Shown: one piece after another, positions 16,932-26,009 of the stretch
Layout: every line of letters begins with the position of its first letter
Position numbering within the stretch: position 1 is the first letter of the stretch
Assembly (NCBI GenBank): GCA_946480245.1
Contig: CAMLIZ010000003.1
Location: 1-64,000, forward strand
Length of the DNA: 64,000 nt
Direction of reading: 5' to 3'
DNA from: an uncultured Pseudomonadota bacterium
GTDB taxonomy: Bacteria; Pseudomonadota; Gammaproteobacteria; Burkholderiales; Burkholderiaceae
Translations under genes and position numbers: made by a program
Notes under the pieces: generated by a model
What the model was told of the DNA's origin: nothing
Database searches by the model: none
What the model saw: only the letters and a program-made list of their open reading frames with translations

Positions 16932-19900
16932 GATGCGAGGCACGCCTTGAGGGATTGGAGGATGCTGGCGCGCTTGCGCAGCTCGATTTCTTCGCGGCTC
17001 GGTGCGCGCGCGGGCGGTGCCGCTGGTTCTGGTGCAGGAGCTGGCGAGGGCTCGGCGGCCGGCGCCTGACGCTCGGCCTCGAGGCGCTTGCGGCGCTCGC
17101 GGGCAGGTTCAGGAGCAGGCGCCGGGGCGGGAACTTCCGGTACCGCCGCCGGCGCCTCGGGGGTCAGCACTTCTTGCCGCCGCCCTTGCCCTTCTTGCCC
17201 TTCATGGCCTTCTCCAGTGGTTGCGGCCGCGCTTTCCGGGGCGGCCGGTGCCGGTGTTTTCGTGTTCTGCTTCTCGGCCGCCAGGCGCTTGCGGCGCTCC
17301 ATGGCGGTTTCCTTCGGCGCCGTGGCCGGTTCGGTCGCACGCTCGGCGTCCACCATCGCCCGGAACGCCGCCTTGTCGCTGCCGAAGAACTCGCGTGCGA
17401 CGTCAACCTTGTCCTGCACGCCCTTGACGATGCCGTCGCCGCTGATCGTGTAGGTGGCTGGGTAGCCGTCGCGGTCCTTGTTGACGCGCTCGATCGTGAA
17501 CGGGCCGATCTTGTCGCCCGGCTGGTGGTTCACCAGCTTGCGCACCAGCGCACGCTGTGTCTCGGCTTTACGCTCAGCCTGCTTCGCCTTGTGGGCGTCG
17601 GTGTCCACGCCCTGCAACATGCGCTCGGCGCCCTGCTCCTTCACCTTCGCCGCTTCCCAAAACTTCACGGCCTCGCCGGCGCGACGCACCGACGCGTCGA
17701 TGCGCTGATTGCTGCGCTTGGTCTCCCTGGTAAATCCGACCCCCATCGGGAAGGAGTTCCCCTTGTTCATCGGATCGGCGCCAGCGGCAGAGGTGCGCTC
17801 GGCCTTGCGGCGCAGGTCGTGCGCCTCTTGCAGCAACTGGCGCACACGGTCCTTGTCCGCTGCGCTGAGGACCACGCCTCGGCCCTCGGCCTCGGAAATG
17901 CGCTGTTCAATGGCGCCGAGCTCTACCCCAGCGGCTTCAGCGGCAGAGGGTCGTTCAGCGGCAGCGGTTCGCTCGGGCGCTCCTGCTGACGCAGCGCTTC
18001 CCTCATCCGCTGTTTGCGCGACTGCTGGGGCTTCCTGGGTAGCTTCGATTGCCGGTGCACTGGGAGCGCTCTCCTGCATTGGTGCGGCCGCGAGCTTCGT
18101 CTTCTCGGGGTCGCGAACCCAGGCCTTGAAGTCATCGAAGGGCATCGGCGTGATTGCCTGAAGCCCCTTCCAGCCCTTCTCGTAGTTCGACAGGTAGGCG
18201 TCGCGCGCCTCCTGCTCGCTGTCGAACCCCATCATCACCTTGTGCTCGTCCAGCGAACCGTCCTTGTTCTGCTGGTCCACGATGTAGACGGGGCCCGTGT
18301 GGCCCTTCGGCGTGCCCGGCTTGACGAACACGTCCACGTGGTCGCCGTCAGCGCCCACCGTGCCCTTCACGTAGCCGTAGTGGTGCTGCATCAGCGTCTC
18401 CCACTTCGGCGGCACGTTCTTCTTGTCGTAGCGTTTGCTGCCCGCCGGGTTCTCGATGCTCAGGTCCAGGCCGGGGAACGTCTCGTTGTCGTGGCCGAGC
18501 TGGTAGTTGCCAGCCTCGGCCTGCGCAGCGCTTGGATTCGGCAGGTCGTTGTGAGGGCTCTCGGCGCTCTGGTGAGCGTTCTCGTCGATGACGCTCTCGG
18601 CTGGCTGAGCCGGCGAGGCCTGCGCCGGCGCCTGCGTCACCGCCGGTTCCGGCCCGCCCACCTCGGCGATGCTTGCATTCGCCGGTGTCGGCCGCACCAC
18701 GTAGCCGCCATTCACCGACGCCACCACGAACCCGTCGCCGAGCTCGCGCTGCTTGCGCACCGCGGCCTGCCGATTGCGGAACGGGTGGCCGTTCGGGTGC
18801 TGCACGTCGCCGTCCAGCGGCTGCGGGTTCGCATCGTCGCTGGCCACCGTCACGGTCGCCGGCTCGCGCGGCGCGGCCGGCGCGGGCGTGAAGTCGCGCA
18901 GGCTTTGCGCATCCTTGGCCGCTTGCTCGTGCATGCGCTGCAGCGAGGCCTCGAGGTCCGCGGGCTGGGTTTGCGGCTCCGCCGGGATCTGCGCATCCGA
19001 CGCGCCAGGCTCTGCCGGCATCACGGCGAGGGGCTCGGTCGGCGCCGGCAGTGCGGCTTGCACCGCGGCCGCGCTCTCGTCGAGGCCCTGCTGAACCTCT
19101 ACGGCCTTGGCCTGCGCCTCGATGCCATCGTTTACCGCGCGCGACAGCGGCCCCTGCGGATCACCCACCTTCTGGTCGCGGATCGCGTCGGCGTGGGTCT
19201 TGTGGCCTCCGGCCAGCACGTTCGAGCCGCCGCCCATCGCCATGCCGGTCAGCGCGCCGAGCACCGCCTGCTGGGCCACACCCTCGCCGATCGGCTTGCC
19301 CAGCGCCATGTTCTGCGAGACCTGCTCGGCGATGTTCTGCGGCAGTTCCTCCAGCAGGCCTTCGGACACCGCGCCCTCGAGCACGCGGCGCAGGAAGCCC
19401 TTGGTGATTTCCGGGCTCGCCTTGCCGGCCAGCAGCGTGTCCACGTCGTGGATGCCCAGCGCCTTGGCAACGCGACCGCCCAGCAGCGCGAAACCCGTGT
19501 CGGCCGCGCCGCTCACTCCGGCCCAGCCGACCTGCTGTGCGGTCATGCGCCCGCCGGGCGTCTCCTGGCGGATCTGCTCGGCCGCCGAGCCTGCGCCGGT
19601 CACGCCCTCGCCGACGGCGCCGGCGATCATGTCTCGCGTCTCGCCGGCCATGCGCGCCGCGATCCGCGGTGCCGCGCGCTCGGCGCCCGCCATCAGCGCG
19701 CGGCCGGTGATGCCGCCCTCGATCATCATGGGCAGCGACTGCACCGCGCTGTGGAAAATCACGCTCGGGTGCTGTGCAGCCGCCTTCAGCGTGTCCACCA
19801 CGCCATCGGCCTGCTGCACCGCTTGGTTCGCCTGCTGCTGCTCCGGGCTGTAGAGGGTGTCGAGGTAGGACTGCGCCTCCTTCGGGCGGAAGCCGAACGA

Positions 19901-20389
19901 GCCGTCCTTGTTCTCCAGCACGCGGCCCGCTTCTCCGCCGGTCACCATGTCGGCCAGGCCAACCACCGATTCCGGCACCGACACCGCGCCCTTGAGCGCG
20001 CTGACAGCCGTGTCGCCGACCACGCGACGCAACGTGCTGCTGGGCGGCGGCGCCGGAACCGCCTCGGGCACGCGCTGCAGGGCCTCGAACAGCGTCATGC
20101 CGCGTGCGCCGGTGGCATCGCCACCGTTGAGGGTCTGCAACGCGCCCAGCAGCGAGTGCGCGCCCGGGGCGGGCGCGGCCTGCTGACCGGCTGGTGCCTG
20201 TGGATCGCCGTCGAGCGTGCGCTGCACCCCCATCAGGATGCGGCGCTTGTTCGGGTCGCGCTCGGCTTCGATCGCGGCAGCGAGCTCGCGACGGTTCGCG
20301 TCGCTGCGCTCCAGCGCATCGCTGGCCGCCTGCTCCTCGGGCGACAGCATCGCGGCGCGCCGCAGGTTGCCTTGGTCAACGTAGTCCAT
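16928..20389 (-). CDS. Polyvalent internal protein with inorganic-pyrophosphatase-like domain
   Basis: 1153 residues. The N-terminal ~400 residues are alanine/glycine-rich helices with weakly hydrophobic stretches (GITGRALMAGAERAAPRIAA), probably membrane-active or virion-internal. A domain at ~630-770 contains NETFPGLDLSIENPAGSKR, an HHYGYVKGTVGADGDHVDVF stretch and WKGLQAITPMPFDDF. DGDHVD (681-686) matches the metal-binding D-x-D-x-x-D signature of soluble pyrophosphatases, as in phage polyvalent InPase domains. The C-terminus is Lys/Arg/Ala/Pro-rich with repeated ERRKRLxAE segments. It is probably ejected with the DNA. Enzyme activity is inferred. Confidence 0.75.
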   Translation of the reverse strand: MDYVDQGNLRRAAMLSPEEQAASDALERSDANRRELAAAIEAERDPNKRRILMGVQRTLDGDPQAPAGQQAAPAPGAHSLLGALQTLNGGDATGARGMTLFEALQRVPEAVPAPPPSSTLRRVVGDTAVSALKGAVSVPESVVGLADMVTGGEAGRVLENKDGSFGFRPKEAQSYLDTLYSPEQQQANQAVQQADGVVDTLKAAAQHPSVIFHSAVQSLPMMIEGGITGRALMAGAERAAPRIAARMAGETRDMIAGAVGEGVTGAGSAAEQIRQETPGGRMTAQQVGWAGVSGAADTGFALLGGRVAKALGIHDVDTLLAGKASPEITKGFLRRVLEGAVSEGLLEELPQNIAEQVSQNMALGKPIGEGVAQQAVLGALTGMAMGGGSNVLAGGHKTHADAIRDQKVGDPQGPLSRAVNDGIEAQAKAVEVQQGLDESAAAVQAALPAPTEPLAVMPAEPGASDAQIPAEPQTQPADLEASLQRMHEQAAKDAQSLRDFTPAPAAPREPATVTVASDDANPQPLDGDVQHPNGHPFRNRQAAVRKQRELGDGFVVASVNGGYVVRPTPANASIAEVGGPEPAVTQAPAQASPAQPAESVIDENAHQSAESPHNDLPNPSAAQAEAGNYQLGHDNETFPGLDLSIENPAGSKRYDKKNVPPKWETLMQHHYGYVKGTVGADGDHVDVFVKPGTPKGHTGPVYIVDQQNKDGSLDEHKVMMGFDSEQEARDAYLSNYEKGWKGLQAITPMPFDDFKAWVRDPEKTKLAAAPMQESAPSAPAIEATQEAPAVAQTADEGSAASAGAPERTAAAERPSAAEAAGVELGAIEQRISEAEGRGVVLSAADKDRVRQLLQEAHDLRRKAERTSAAGADPMNKGNSFPMGVGFTRETKRSNQRIDASVRRAGEAVKFWEAAKVKEQGAERMLQGVDTDAHKAKQAERKAETQRALVRKLVNHQPGDKIGPFTIERVNKDRDGYPATYTISGDGIVKGVQDKVDVAREFFGSDKAAFRAMVDAERATEPATAPKETAMERRKRLAAEKQNTKTPAPAAPESAAATTGEGHEGQEGQGRRQEVLTPEAPAAVPEVPAPAPAPEPARERRKRLEAERQAPAAEPSPAPAPEPAAPPARAPSREEIELRKRASILQSLKACLAS

Positions 20390-20393
20390 CGCG

Positions 20394-21986
20394 CTACCGC
20401 CGAACTGCTTGTTGCTGTTTGGCCAGTGATTGGGAGAGCTGTTGCACCAGCGCGTCCGCCCGGCGCTTCGCTTCGAGCGCCTGCATGGACTTGCCTGCCT
20501 GCATCAGCTCCTTCGCCTGCTCCCGCAGGGCTATCACCTGGGGGTCCGCGGCGGCATGCACTGCAGCCGCCTCCTGAACCTGCGCCTCCAGGTGCTGCTG
20601 CGCCCACAACTGCTTGCCTTCCGGCGTGAGGTAGCCCGGGGCTTGAGCGGCAAGGTCGGCCACACTCGGAAGCGCAGGTGGCGCTGCAGGTGCTGCGGCC
20701 GGTGGCGCGGCCATGGCGGGGCGCGGAGCCGCCCCCATGCCGGGTGCGGCCTGCGCCGGAGCACGCTGCGCGGCCTGGGCCTTGGCCAGCACGATGCGCA
20801 CGGCATCGGAATAGCTCAACGGCTTGTCCTTACCGGCCGCTGCCTGCTCCTTCTCGGCCAGCTGGCGAAGCAGCACCACCGCATTGGCGGCCTGCTCCTG
20901 GGCCTCGGTGGGACTGTACTGGCCGCTGGTCTTCGCCTCGTTGAACGCGCGCTGCCATGCGAGCCGCAACTCGGGCACCTGCTGGGTCTTGCCCAGGTCG
21001 TCCGTCACGCCGGTGATGGAGGTATCGATCTTGGCCGCGCTGTCCCACTGCTTGGCGTCGAAGTGGTCGTCCCGGGCGCCTGCGCGACCCGCACCCACCA
21101 TCTGCGCGCGCAGCGTCGCCGCCTCCAGCCGCGCGAGCGTGGCGTCGGAGGCGTTCTTCTCCACCACCTGGTTGTGGCGGGTCTGCTCGTCCAGTTGCGC
21201 CTGCTGGTGCTGCTCCGCCGCCTCCTGGTGCAAGTGAGCCAGCTTCGCGCTTGCCGGCACGCGGTCGTTGAGCATCATCTTGGCCTGCTCCAGGCCCTTG
21301 GCGTCGTTGCTGAAGTCGCCAGGGATGGCCTGCTTGCTACCGTCGGGCATCACGCGCACGTAGGCCACACGCTTGCCGTCGGGCGATAGCACGGTCTCGA
21401 ACTTGGACGGGCCTGAACCCGAGTCGCTCATCAGCTGCGCCAGCTCCTCGTGGCTGCCGGCCTTCTCCAGACTCTGCGAGAACAGGGTGTCGAGGTGCTT
21501 GCGCTCCGCGTCATCGAGCTGCAGTTCCTGCACGCGGTCGCTGTTCGCCTGCGAGCGCAGTTGCGCCGCCTTCATCGGATCGAGACCCTGCACCGCCATC
21601 GCCTGGCGCAGCGCCACGGCGCGCGGCGTGTTGGCTTGCTGCGCCGCGACCGACGCGCCGGATTGGTCGGCGCCGAAGTTCTGCCCGCCTACGCTGTAGG
21701 TGTCGGGCAACGGACGCTCGCGAATCGTCTCTCCGGTGCCGGGGTCCACCGTGTCCGGGTTGGGGGGCGCTGCCACGGTCTGCACGTCTTGCGGCGCTGC
21801 CGCGTCGCTCAGCGCTTTGCGCGTGGCGTCCTCGCGCTCCCACTCGGCCTCCATCCGTGCGCGCCGCTTCTTGTCGAAATCGGCCTGGTCCTGGCGGTCC
21901 TGCTCGTCGCGGTACATGGCCTTGCCGCGGCCGTAGCCGGCCATGCCCTGCCCGATGACGTTGAGGATGCTGCCGAAGTTGCTCAT
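20394..21986 (-). CDS. Probable internal virion protein, helical
   Basis: 530 residues starting MSNFGSILNVIGQGMAGYGR. Highly charged Gln/Ala-rich helices (QDRQDQADFDKKRRARMEAE and QRAPAQAAPGMGAAPRPAMA) and no enzyme motif. The N-terminal glycine-rich start followed by long coiled helices is typical of podovirus ejection or internal core proteins. It is coupled to both neighbours (overlap at 21983-21986, four-base gap to the next gene). Confidence 0.65.
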   Translation of the reverse strand: MSNFGSILNVIGQGMAGYGRGKAMYRDEQDRQDQADFDKKRRARMEAEWEREDATRKALSDAAAPQDVQTVAAPPNPDTVDPGTGETIRERPLPDTYSVGGQNFGADQSGASVAAQQANTPRAVALRQAMAVQGLDPMKAAQLRSQANSDRVQELQLDDAERKHLDTLFSQSLEKAGSHEELAQLMSDSGSGPSKFETVLSPDGKRVAYVRVMPDGSKQAIPGDFSNDAKGLEQAKMMLNDRVPASAKLAHLHQEAAEQHQQAQLDEQTRHNQVVEKNASDATLARLEAATLRAQMVGAGRAGARDDHFDAKQWDSAAKIDTSITGVTDDLGKTQQVPELRLAWQRAFNEAKTSGQYSPTEAQEQAANAVVLLRQLAEKEQAAAGKDKPLSYSDAVRIVLAKAQAAQRAPAQAAPGMGAAPRPAMAAPPAAAPAAPPALPSVADLAAQAPGYLTPEGKQLWAQQHLEAQVQEAAAVHAAADPQVIALREQAKELMQAGKSMQALEAKRRADALVQQLSQSLAKQQQAVRR

Positions 21987-22876
21987 GCCCGCTCCTTGAG
22001 TTGCTTCAGCCGTCGGCGCGTCTGCTCGATGCGCTGGGTCAGCGCCTGGATCGCCGCGATGTGCACGCCGTTCTCGCTGATGGGGTCCTCGCCGGCGGCG
22101 CCCGCCTGCATCGCCGCGCGCGCGCCGGTGTGCTGCGGCACCTTCTTGTCCTTGGAGGACACCTGGTAGATGCTGGCGAGGTCCGGCTCGTCGTAGCGCA
22201 CGTCCGACTCGCGTAGCGGAGGCTGCTGCTGTTGCTGCTGCTGGCCGCCGGCGTTCTGTGCGAGCCGGCCCCAGCGCTGCCAGTTGAAGCCGCTGCCGCT
22301 GCCGGAATAGGTCGTGTCGCCGACGGTCACGCCACCGCTGTAGCCGCCGACGTCGGCCGCTGAGTAGCCGAGCTGCGTGGAGGCCGCCGAAGAATCTGCC
22401 GCGCCGAGCGTGCCCGCGCTGCCGCCCATGGCGTCGCCCGCGGCCGCACCACCTGCGGCCCCACCTCCAGCGCCACCGGCCGCCCCGCCGGCAGCGCCTC
22501 CGGCCTCACCCGCGCCCGCCCCGGCGCCGGCGCCCGCACCCGCACCCGCCCCGCCAGCTTCTCCAGCCGCGGCCGCGCCCTGCCCCGGGCCAACGCCGGC
22601 CGCGTACATGCCGCCGAAGATGATCCCGGCGGTGAGCGCCGCGCGCCCGGTGCCGCGCACCGGGTCGTCCTCGTTCTTGCCCGCCTCGTCGCCCAGGTCG
22701 TTGAAGCGCCGGCCCAGCCATGTGTTTTCGCCGCCGGACATCTTGGCGCTCTTGCGCGAAAGGATCTTCAGGTTGTGGCTGTCCTGCTTGACGACGGCCT
22801 CGATGGCCTTGTGCGTCAGCGGGTCCCACTTCTTGTCCTGGTTCCAGTGCTTGGCGAAGAACGAGTCCCAGCTCAT
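21983..22876 (-). CDS. Probable internal virion protein with Gly-Ala and poly-Gln tracts
   Basis: 297 residues starting MSWDSFFAKHWNQDKKWDPL. It includes a GxGRAALTAGIIFGGMYAAG stretch, then an extreme Gly/Ala low-complexity tract (~95-150), a run of seven glutamines near 215, and a helical C-terminus ending TRRRLKQLKERA. The central tract may be a flexible linker or membrane-interacting segment. It is neighboured by other ejection-type proteins. Confidence 0.65.
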   Translation of the reverse strand: MSWDSFFAKHWNQDKKWDPLTHKAIEAVVKQDSHNLKILSRKSAKMSGGENTWLGRRFNDLGDEAGKNEDDPVRGTGRAALTAGIIFGGMYAAGVGPGQGAAAAGEAGGAGAGAGAGAGAGAGEAGGAAGGAAGGAGGGAAGGAAAGDAMGGSAGTLGAADSSAASTQLGYSAADVGGYSGGVTVGDTTYSGSGSGFNWQRWGRLAQNAGGQQQQQQQPPLRESDVRYDEPDLASIYQVSSKDKKVPQHTGARAAMQAGAAGEDPISENGVHIAAIQALTQRIEQTRRRLKQLKERA

Positions 22877-22879
22877 CGC

Positions 22880-24034
22880 CTACTCCATGCGCGCGCGGCC
22901 ACGCGCGGCGTCAGCCTTCTTCGCCGCAGGCTTGCGCTGCTTCTCGAGCATCGCGACCTCCGCCTGCAACTTGTCGAGCATCTTCGTGAGCGCGTCGATC
23001 GACTTTCCGTTGTTGTCGGCCATGGCCTTCATGTCGACCATCTCGCCGTTCGGCGCCACGTCGTCACCGAACTCGCGCTTCACGTCCTCGGCATACGGGC
23101 CGACTTTGGTCTGGCCGTCGTCACCGGGCACCGCGCCGGGCTTGTACTTCCAGGCCTGCACGTCGAGCCGGTTGTTGGCCGCCAGCGCCTCTTCGTCACT
23201 GATCGGCGTCTTGTCCATCTTCAGGCGCTTGCTGGAGTAGATGGCACCCAGTCCCTGCATGATTCCGCCGGCCCCGGCGGCCGCCTGCGCCCACTGGTTG
23301 CCGCCGCCGGCCTGGATCTGCGCAGCCTGCCCGTAGAGGTTGCCCGCGGTCTGCTGACCCTGCAGCGCCGACGTATAGCCCACCTGCATCAGCGGCGTGC
23401 CGGAGTTGGTCGCCTGGAGGGAGGCGTTGCTCGCCTGCAGTGCTCCCGTGCCGCTGGCTCCAGCGATCTGCTGTTGCGTCGCCTGGCTGCCGACGATGCC
23501 CTTCGTCAGGCCCGCGGCATCCATCATTCGAGCGTGTCCCTGCTGCTCGACGTTTCGATCCGCCATGTAGGTGGCACCGGCCTCCGCTTTGGCCTTCGAC
23601 AGTGCAGCGTCCTGCATCAATGCGGCGTTCTGCGCGCTCGTCAGGTCCACGCCCATGCGCGCCTGCTGACGTGTCTGCGCCTGCTGCGCTCGGCCATAGG
23701 CAGACTGCACGCCCGCGGCTGCCTCCGCTCGCGCGGCGGCGCGCCGCTCAGGGGTGTCGTATCCCTGAGCGTCGGTGATGATCTGATCCTCGAGCGGCTG
23801 CGCGACGTTCTTGCGCCGATCGGAGAGGTCCTTGGCCTCCTGGGTCGCGAAGTCCATCGCGGCCGTCTGCGAGTCGGCGACCTTGTTCGCGCGGTCTTCA
23901 GCGGCTGCGCGCTGAGGCGCCTCGGCAGCGTAGGTGTCCTGGAACCACTTCAGCGCTTCCTGGCTTGTCGCCGAGCTTTGAACCGCAGCCTGGTTGATGC
24001 CGTCCGTATTCGGCTTGCCGCCACCACAGCACAT
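22880..24034 (-). CDS. Virion protein with C-terminal peptidase S74-type chaperone domain
   Basis: 384 residues. Residues ~1-260 are Ala/Gln-rich helices. The C-terminal part has SSKRLKMDKTPISDEEAL, LDVQAWKYKPG and VGPYAEDVKREFGDD, the hallmark of the S74 intramolecular chaperone (SDxRLK...W.Y...G..AQ.V). Ser and Lys of the catalytic dyad appear to be present in SSKRLK. S74 domains help fibre trimers fold and then cut themselves off. The N-terminal MCCGGGK is cysteine-rich. A GGAGAACGCC ribosome site precedes the ATG. Confidence 0.75.
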   Translation of the reverse strand: MCCGGGKPNTDGINQAAVQSSATSQEALKWFQDTYAAEAPQRAAAEDRANKVADSQTAAMDFATQEAKDLSDRRKNVAQPLEDQIITDAQGYDTPERRAAARAEAAAGVQSAYGRAQQAQTRQQARMGVDLTSAQNAALMQDAALSKAKAEAGATYMADRNVEQQGHARMMDAAGLTKGIVGSQATQQQIAGASGTGALQASNASLQATNSGTPLMQVGYTSALQGQQTAGNLYGQAAQIQAGGGNQWAQAAAGAGGIMQGLGAIYSSKRLKMDKTPISDEEALAANNRLDVQAWKYKPGAVPGDDGQTKVGPYAEDVKREFGDDVAPNGEMVDMKAMADNNGKSIDALTKMLDKLQAEVAMLEKQRKPAAKKADAARGRARME

Positions 24035-24043
24035 GGCGTTCTC

Positions 24044-24568
24044 CTAGATGGTGCAGCCGGCGTGCAGCCGGCGCTTGGCTTCGAGGTAGGCATGCCCCGC
24101 CTCATCGGCGCTGGAGAAATAGCCCAGCGATCGGTCGCGGCCGTCCACCGTGATGCGCGCATGGAACTTCCCGACCCGGCGGTGGAACTGAACCCCCTGC
24201 ACTTGAGTAAGGCTGTCCCGTCGAGCGCGCCGCTGGTTCTGCATGTTCAGTTGCTTCGTGCCATCGCGAAGGTTGCACCAGCGGTTGTCGGTTCGAATGC
24301 CATTGAGGTGATCGACCTCGCCCTTTGGCCACCCTCCGGTGACGTACCACCACGCCAATCGGTGCAGGAGCACACGGAGGCGGACGCCCTCGTGCGACAG
24401 CGCCAGCTGCATGTAGCCGGTCGACTTGTCCAGGCCCCCCGCTTCGCTGCCCGCCTTCGCTCTGCCGCGGCGGTCCACACGCCACGTGAAGCGTCCGGTC
24501 TCCGGGTCGTAGTCGAGGAGTCCCCTGATTCGGCCCTCAACCACTTGAGGAAGATGCTTGCTTGCCAC
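24044..24568 (-). CDS. HNH homing-type endonuclease
   Basis: 174 residues starting at a GTG with AGGAG upstream. The HNH core is VDHLNGIRTDNRWCNLRDGT, preceded by LHRLAWWYVTGGWPKGE. The C-terminus (GVQFHRRVGKFHARITVDGR followed by LGYFSSADEAGHAYLEAKR) is AP2-like and would bind DNA. Free-standing HNH/AP2 genes are common in phage genomes as homing endonucleases. It interrupts the series of virion genes, consistent with insertion between two of them. Confidence 0.9.
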   Translation of the reverse strand: MASKHLPQVVEGRIRGLLDYDPETGRFTWRVDRRGRAKAGSEAGGLDKSTGYMQLALSHEGVRLRVLLHRLAWWYVTGGWPKGEVDHLNGIRTDNRWCNLRDGTKQLNMQNQRRARRDSLTQVQGVQFHRRVGKFHARITVDGRDRSLGYFSSADEAGHAYLEAKRRLHAGCTI

Positions 24569-24579
24569 CGCTTGTTCTC

Positions 24580-25071
24580 CTAGAAGTGGGCCGAGTAGTT
24601 GCCACCGACGAAGCGCATGCCGAAGTGCTCGTACAGCCGGCCAGCCTGCTCACCGGTGCCGGTGGCCACGCCGGCGCGCATGTGGCGAACGCCGCGTTCG
24701 CGCACCCACGCCACCAGCGCGCGCATCAACATGAACGCGGCACGGCTGCCGCGCTCGTCCTGGCGCACGTACAGGAAGTCCTCGGTGACGAATGGCTCGA
24801 AGCTGAACCATGGATCCCTGATCGACGCGGCCAGCATCCCGATCGCGTCATCCCCACGCATGGCCAGCAACAGCACGTTGCGGTCGGGCAGATTCACCCA
24901 GGCACCGAGCCCGCTGTGCGCTTTTTCGGGGGAGAACTCGAATGCGCGGAAATCCGTCTCGCGGTGCATCGCGCATGCGAGCTTGAAAGCGCCGAGATGG
25001 TGATCGGGCGTGCAGGCCCGCACGATCTGCAGGGACCGGGTGGCGGGCTTGGCGTCGGTGACGGCGTTCAT
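24580..25071 (-). CDS. GNAT-family N-acetyltransferase
   Basis: 163 residues starting MNAVTDAKPATRSLQIVRAC. The GNAT core is visible: LLLAMRGDDAIGMLAASI, FLYVRQDERGSRAAFMLMRA (acetyl-CoA loop RGSRAAFML) and GEQAGRLYEHFGMRFVGGNY. It is found in the fibre/virion region of related podoviruses, where it may modify a virion or host protein. It is the first gene after the motif at 25113-25128, so it may begin a transcription unit. Confidence 0.85.
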   Translation of the reverse strand: MNAVTDAKPATRSLQIVRACTPDHHLGAFKLACAMHRETDFRAFEFSPEKAHSGLGAWVNLPDRNVLLLAMRGDDAIGMLAASIRDPWFSFEPFVTEDFLYVRQDERGSRAAFMLMRALVAWVRERGVRHMRAGVATGTGEQAGRLYEHFGMRFVGGNYSAHF

Positions 25072-25112
25072 TGGCAGCGAGGGGGCTGCCAGGAATCAGA
25101 CCGTAGAAATCC

Positions 25113-25128
25113 GGAAATTCAACCGCGA
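25113..25128 (-). promoter_or_regulatory. Recurrent leftward motif, copy A (candidate late promoter)
   Basis: Minus strand reads TCGCGGTTGAATTTCC in the 73-base gap before the GNAT gene. It contains a -35-like TTGAAT and is one of four matching copies (also 31211, 39417, 48322). The -10 region at the usual spacing (CTGATT) is weak. Promoter function is inferred. Confidence 0.45.
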
Positions 25129-25144
25129 ACCGCGGCGCCGGGCA

Positions 25145-25387
25145 CTACACCGGTGTGATCTGGTCCCCGCCCTCGCGCCACTCCTTGGCCGCTTGCTTGG
25201 CGCAGTGGTCCTTGTCGAACAGGTCCAGCAGTCGGCACACCGGTCCGCAGAGCCGGCAATGCCCGTTGGCGATCGCGCGGCCCATCCTGCCGCTGATCGT
25301 CATGTCCGGGTCGCCGGCGAGAACCGCGTTCCACCAGCGGTCCCACGCCACCAGTACGTTGAAGATGTAGCGCTTCACGCTGGCCAT
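25145..25387 (-). CDS. Small conserved phage protein, Cys-containing
   Basis: 80 residues starting MASVKRYIFNVLVAWDRWWN, then GDPDMTISGRMGRA and the cysteine cluster CRLCGPVCRLLDLFDKDHC. It looks like a widespread small phage family with N..lN...GDPdeTiS.R and a C-terminal Cys-rich DWFDK segment, function unknown. The N-terminus is amphipathic. The start lies inside the end of the preceding DUF4376-like gene (13-base overlap). Confidence 0.65.
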   Translation of the reverse strand: MASVKRYIFNVLVAWDRWWNAVLAGDPDMTISGRMGRAIANGHCRLCGPVCRLLDLFDKDHCAKQAAKEWREGGDQITPV

Positions 25388-25998
25388 GTGATTGCCTCCA
25401 CTTCCTCGATCGTCGTCGCTGCGTCCACCTGAGCCTTCAGCGCCCACGCTTGCGCATACAACTGGGTGCCGCGCATCGTGATTGCCGCCCCCAGGCCGTT
25501 GACGAACGCCGTGTCAGCTGCGTGGTCCACGTTGTCGAAGTCTCGCCACACGAAGCCCGGCGGCAGGGAAGCTCCGGCGGCCAGCTGCAGCTGCCACCCA
25601 CTGACGTTCTCGCGTGCAGTGCGGTCAGCGTCGAACATGGCGCCATCGAACGCGACCGGCAGCCCCTTGCGGCGCTCTAGCTCCGCGTCGATCGACGACT
25701 TCTGCCGCAACTGGGCCACCCCCAGCGTCCCGGACGCGTCGGCAGTGAGCGCGCCGCCCACAAACGGGCTCGCCTCCAACTCGACCAGGGCGGCGTCCAC
25801 GTCAGCCAGCCGCGCAATCGGAATCTGCACTGGCTGTATCCAGTCCAGCGGCGCCCCGGCATCGTGAGCCTCTGCGGTGGGCCAGCTGGCCACCTGCACG
25901 GTGGCCGTTCCAGCCGCGTAGTTCACTTCCGCAGAGACGGCCTTGTGGAAGGCAATCGATCCACCGGTGGGCTTGGTTGTGGCCTTGAGGATCGGCAT
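25375..25998 (-). CDS. Phage tail-region protein with DUF4376-like domain
   Basis: 207 residues starting MPILKATTKPTGGSIAFHKA. The C-terminal half (FVWRDFDNVDHAADTAFVNG, then MRGTQLYAQAWALKAQVDAA) matches the DUF4376 pattern of phage tail-fibre accessory proteins: aromatic WRD.DN..H followed by helices. It lies downstream of the fibre genes in the same leftward unit. Confidence 0.7.
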   Translation of the reverse strand: MPILKATTKPTGGSIAFHKAVSAEVNYAAGTATVQVASWPTAEAHDAGAPLDWIQPVQIPIARLADVDAALVELEASPFVGGALTADASGTLGVAQLRQKSSIDAELERRKGLPVAFDGAMFDADRTARENVSGWQLQLAAGASLPPGFVWRDFDNVDHAADTAFVNGLGAAITMRGTQLYAQAWALKAQVDAATTIEEVEAITWPA

Positions 25999-26009
25999 GG
26001 TCGCCTCCC

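Noticed and set aside
18014..20629. Very long open frame (871 codons) on the plus strand opposite the pyrophosphatase-domain gene
   Set aside because: It is Arg/His/Leu-rich with no recognisable domain, as expected for the antisense of GC-rich DNA. The minus-strand frame has clear motifs and coupled neighbours.
22430..22560. Gly-Ala codon tract as a non-coding simple repeat
   Set aside because: It stays in frame in a coupled virion gene and continues into normal sequence on both sides.
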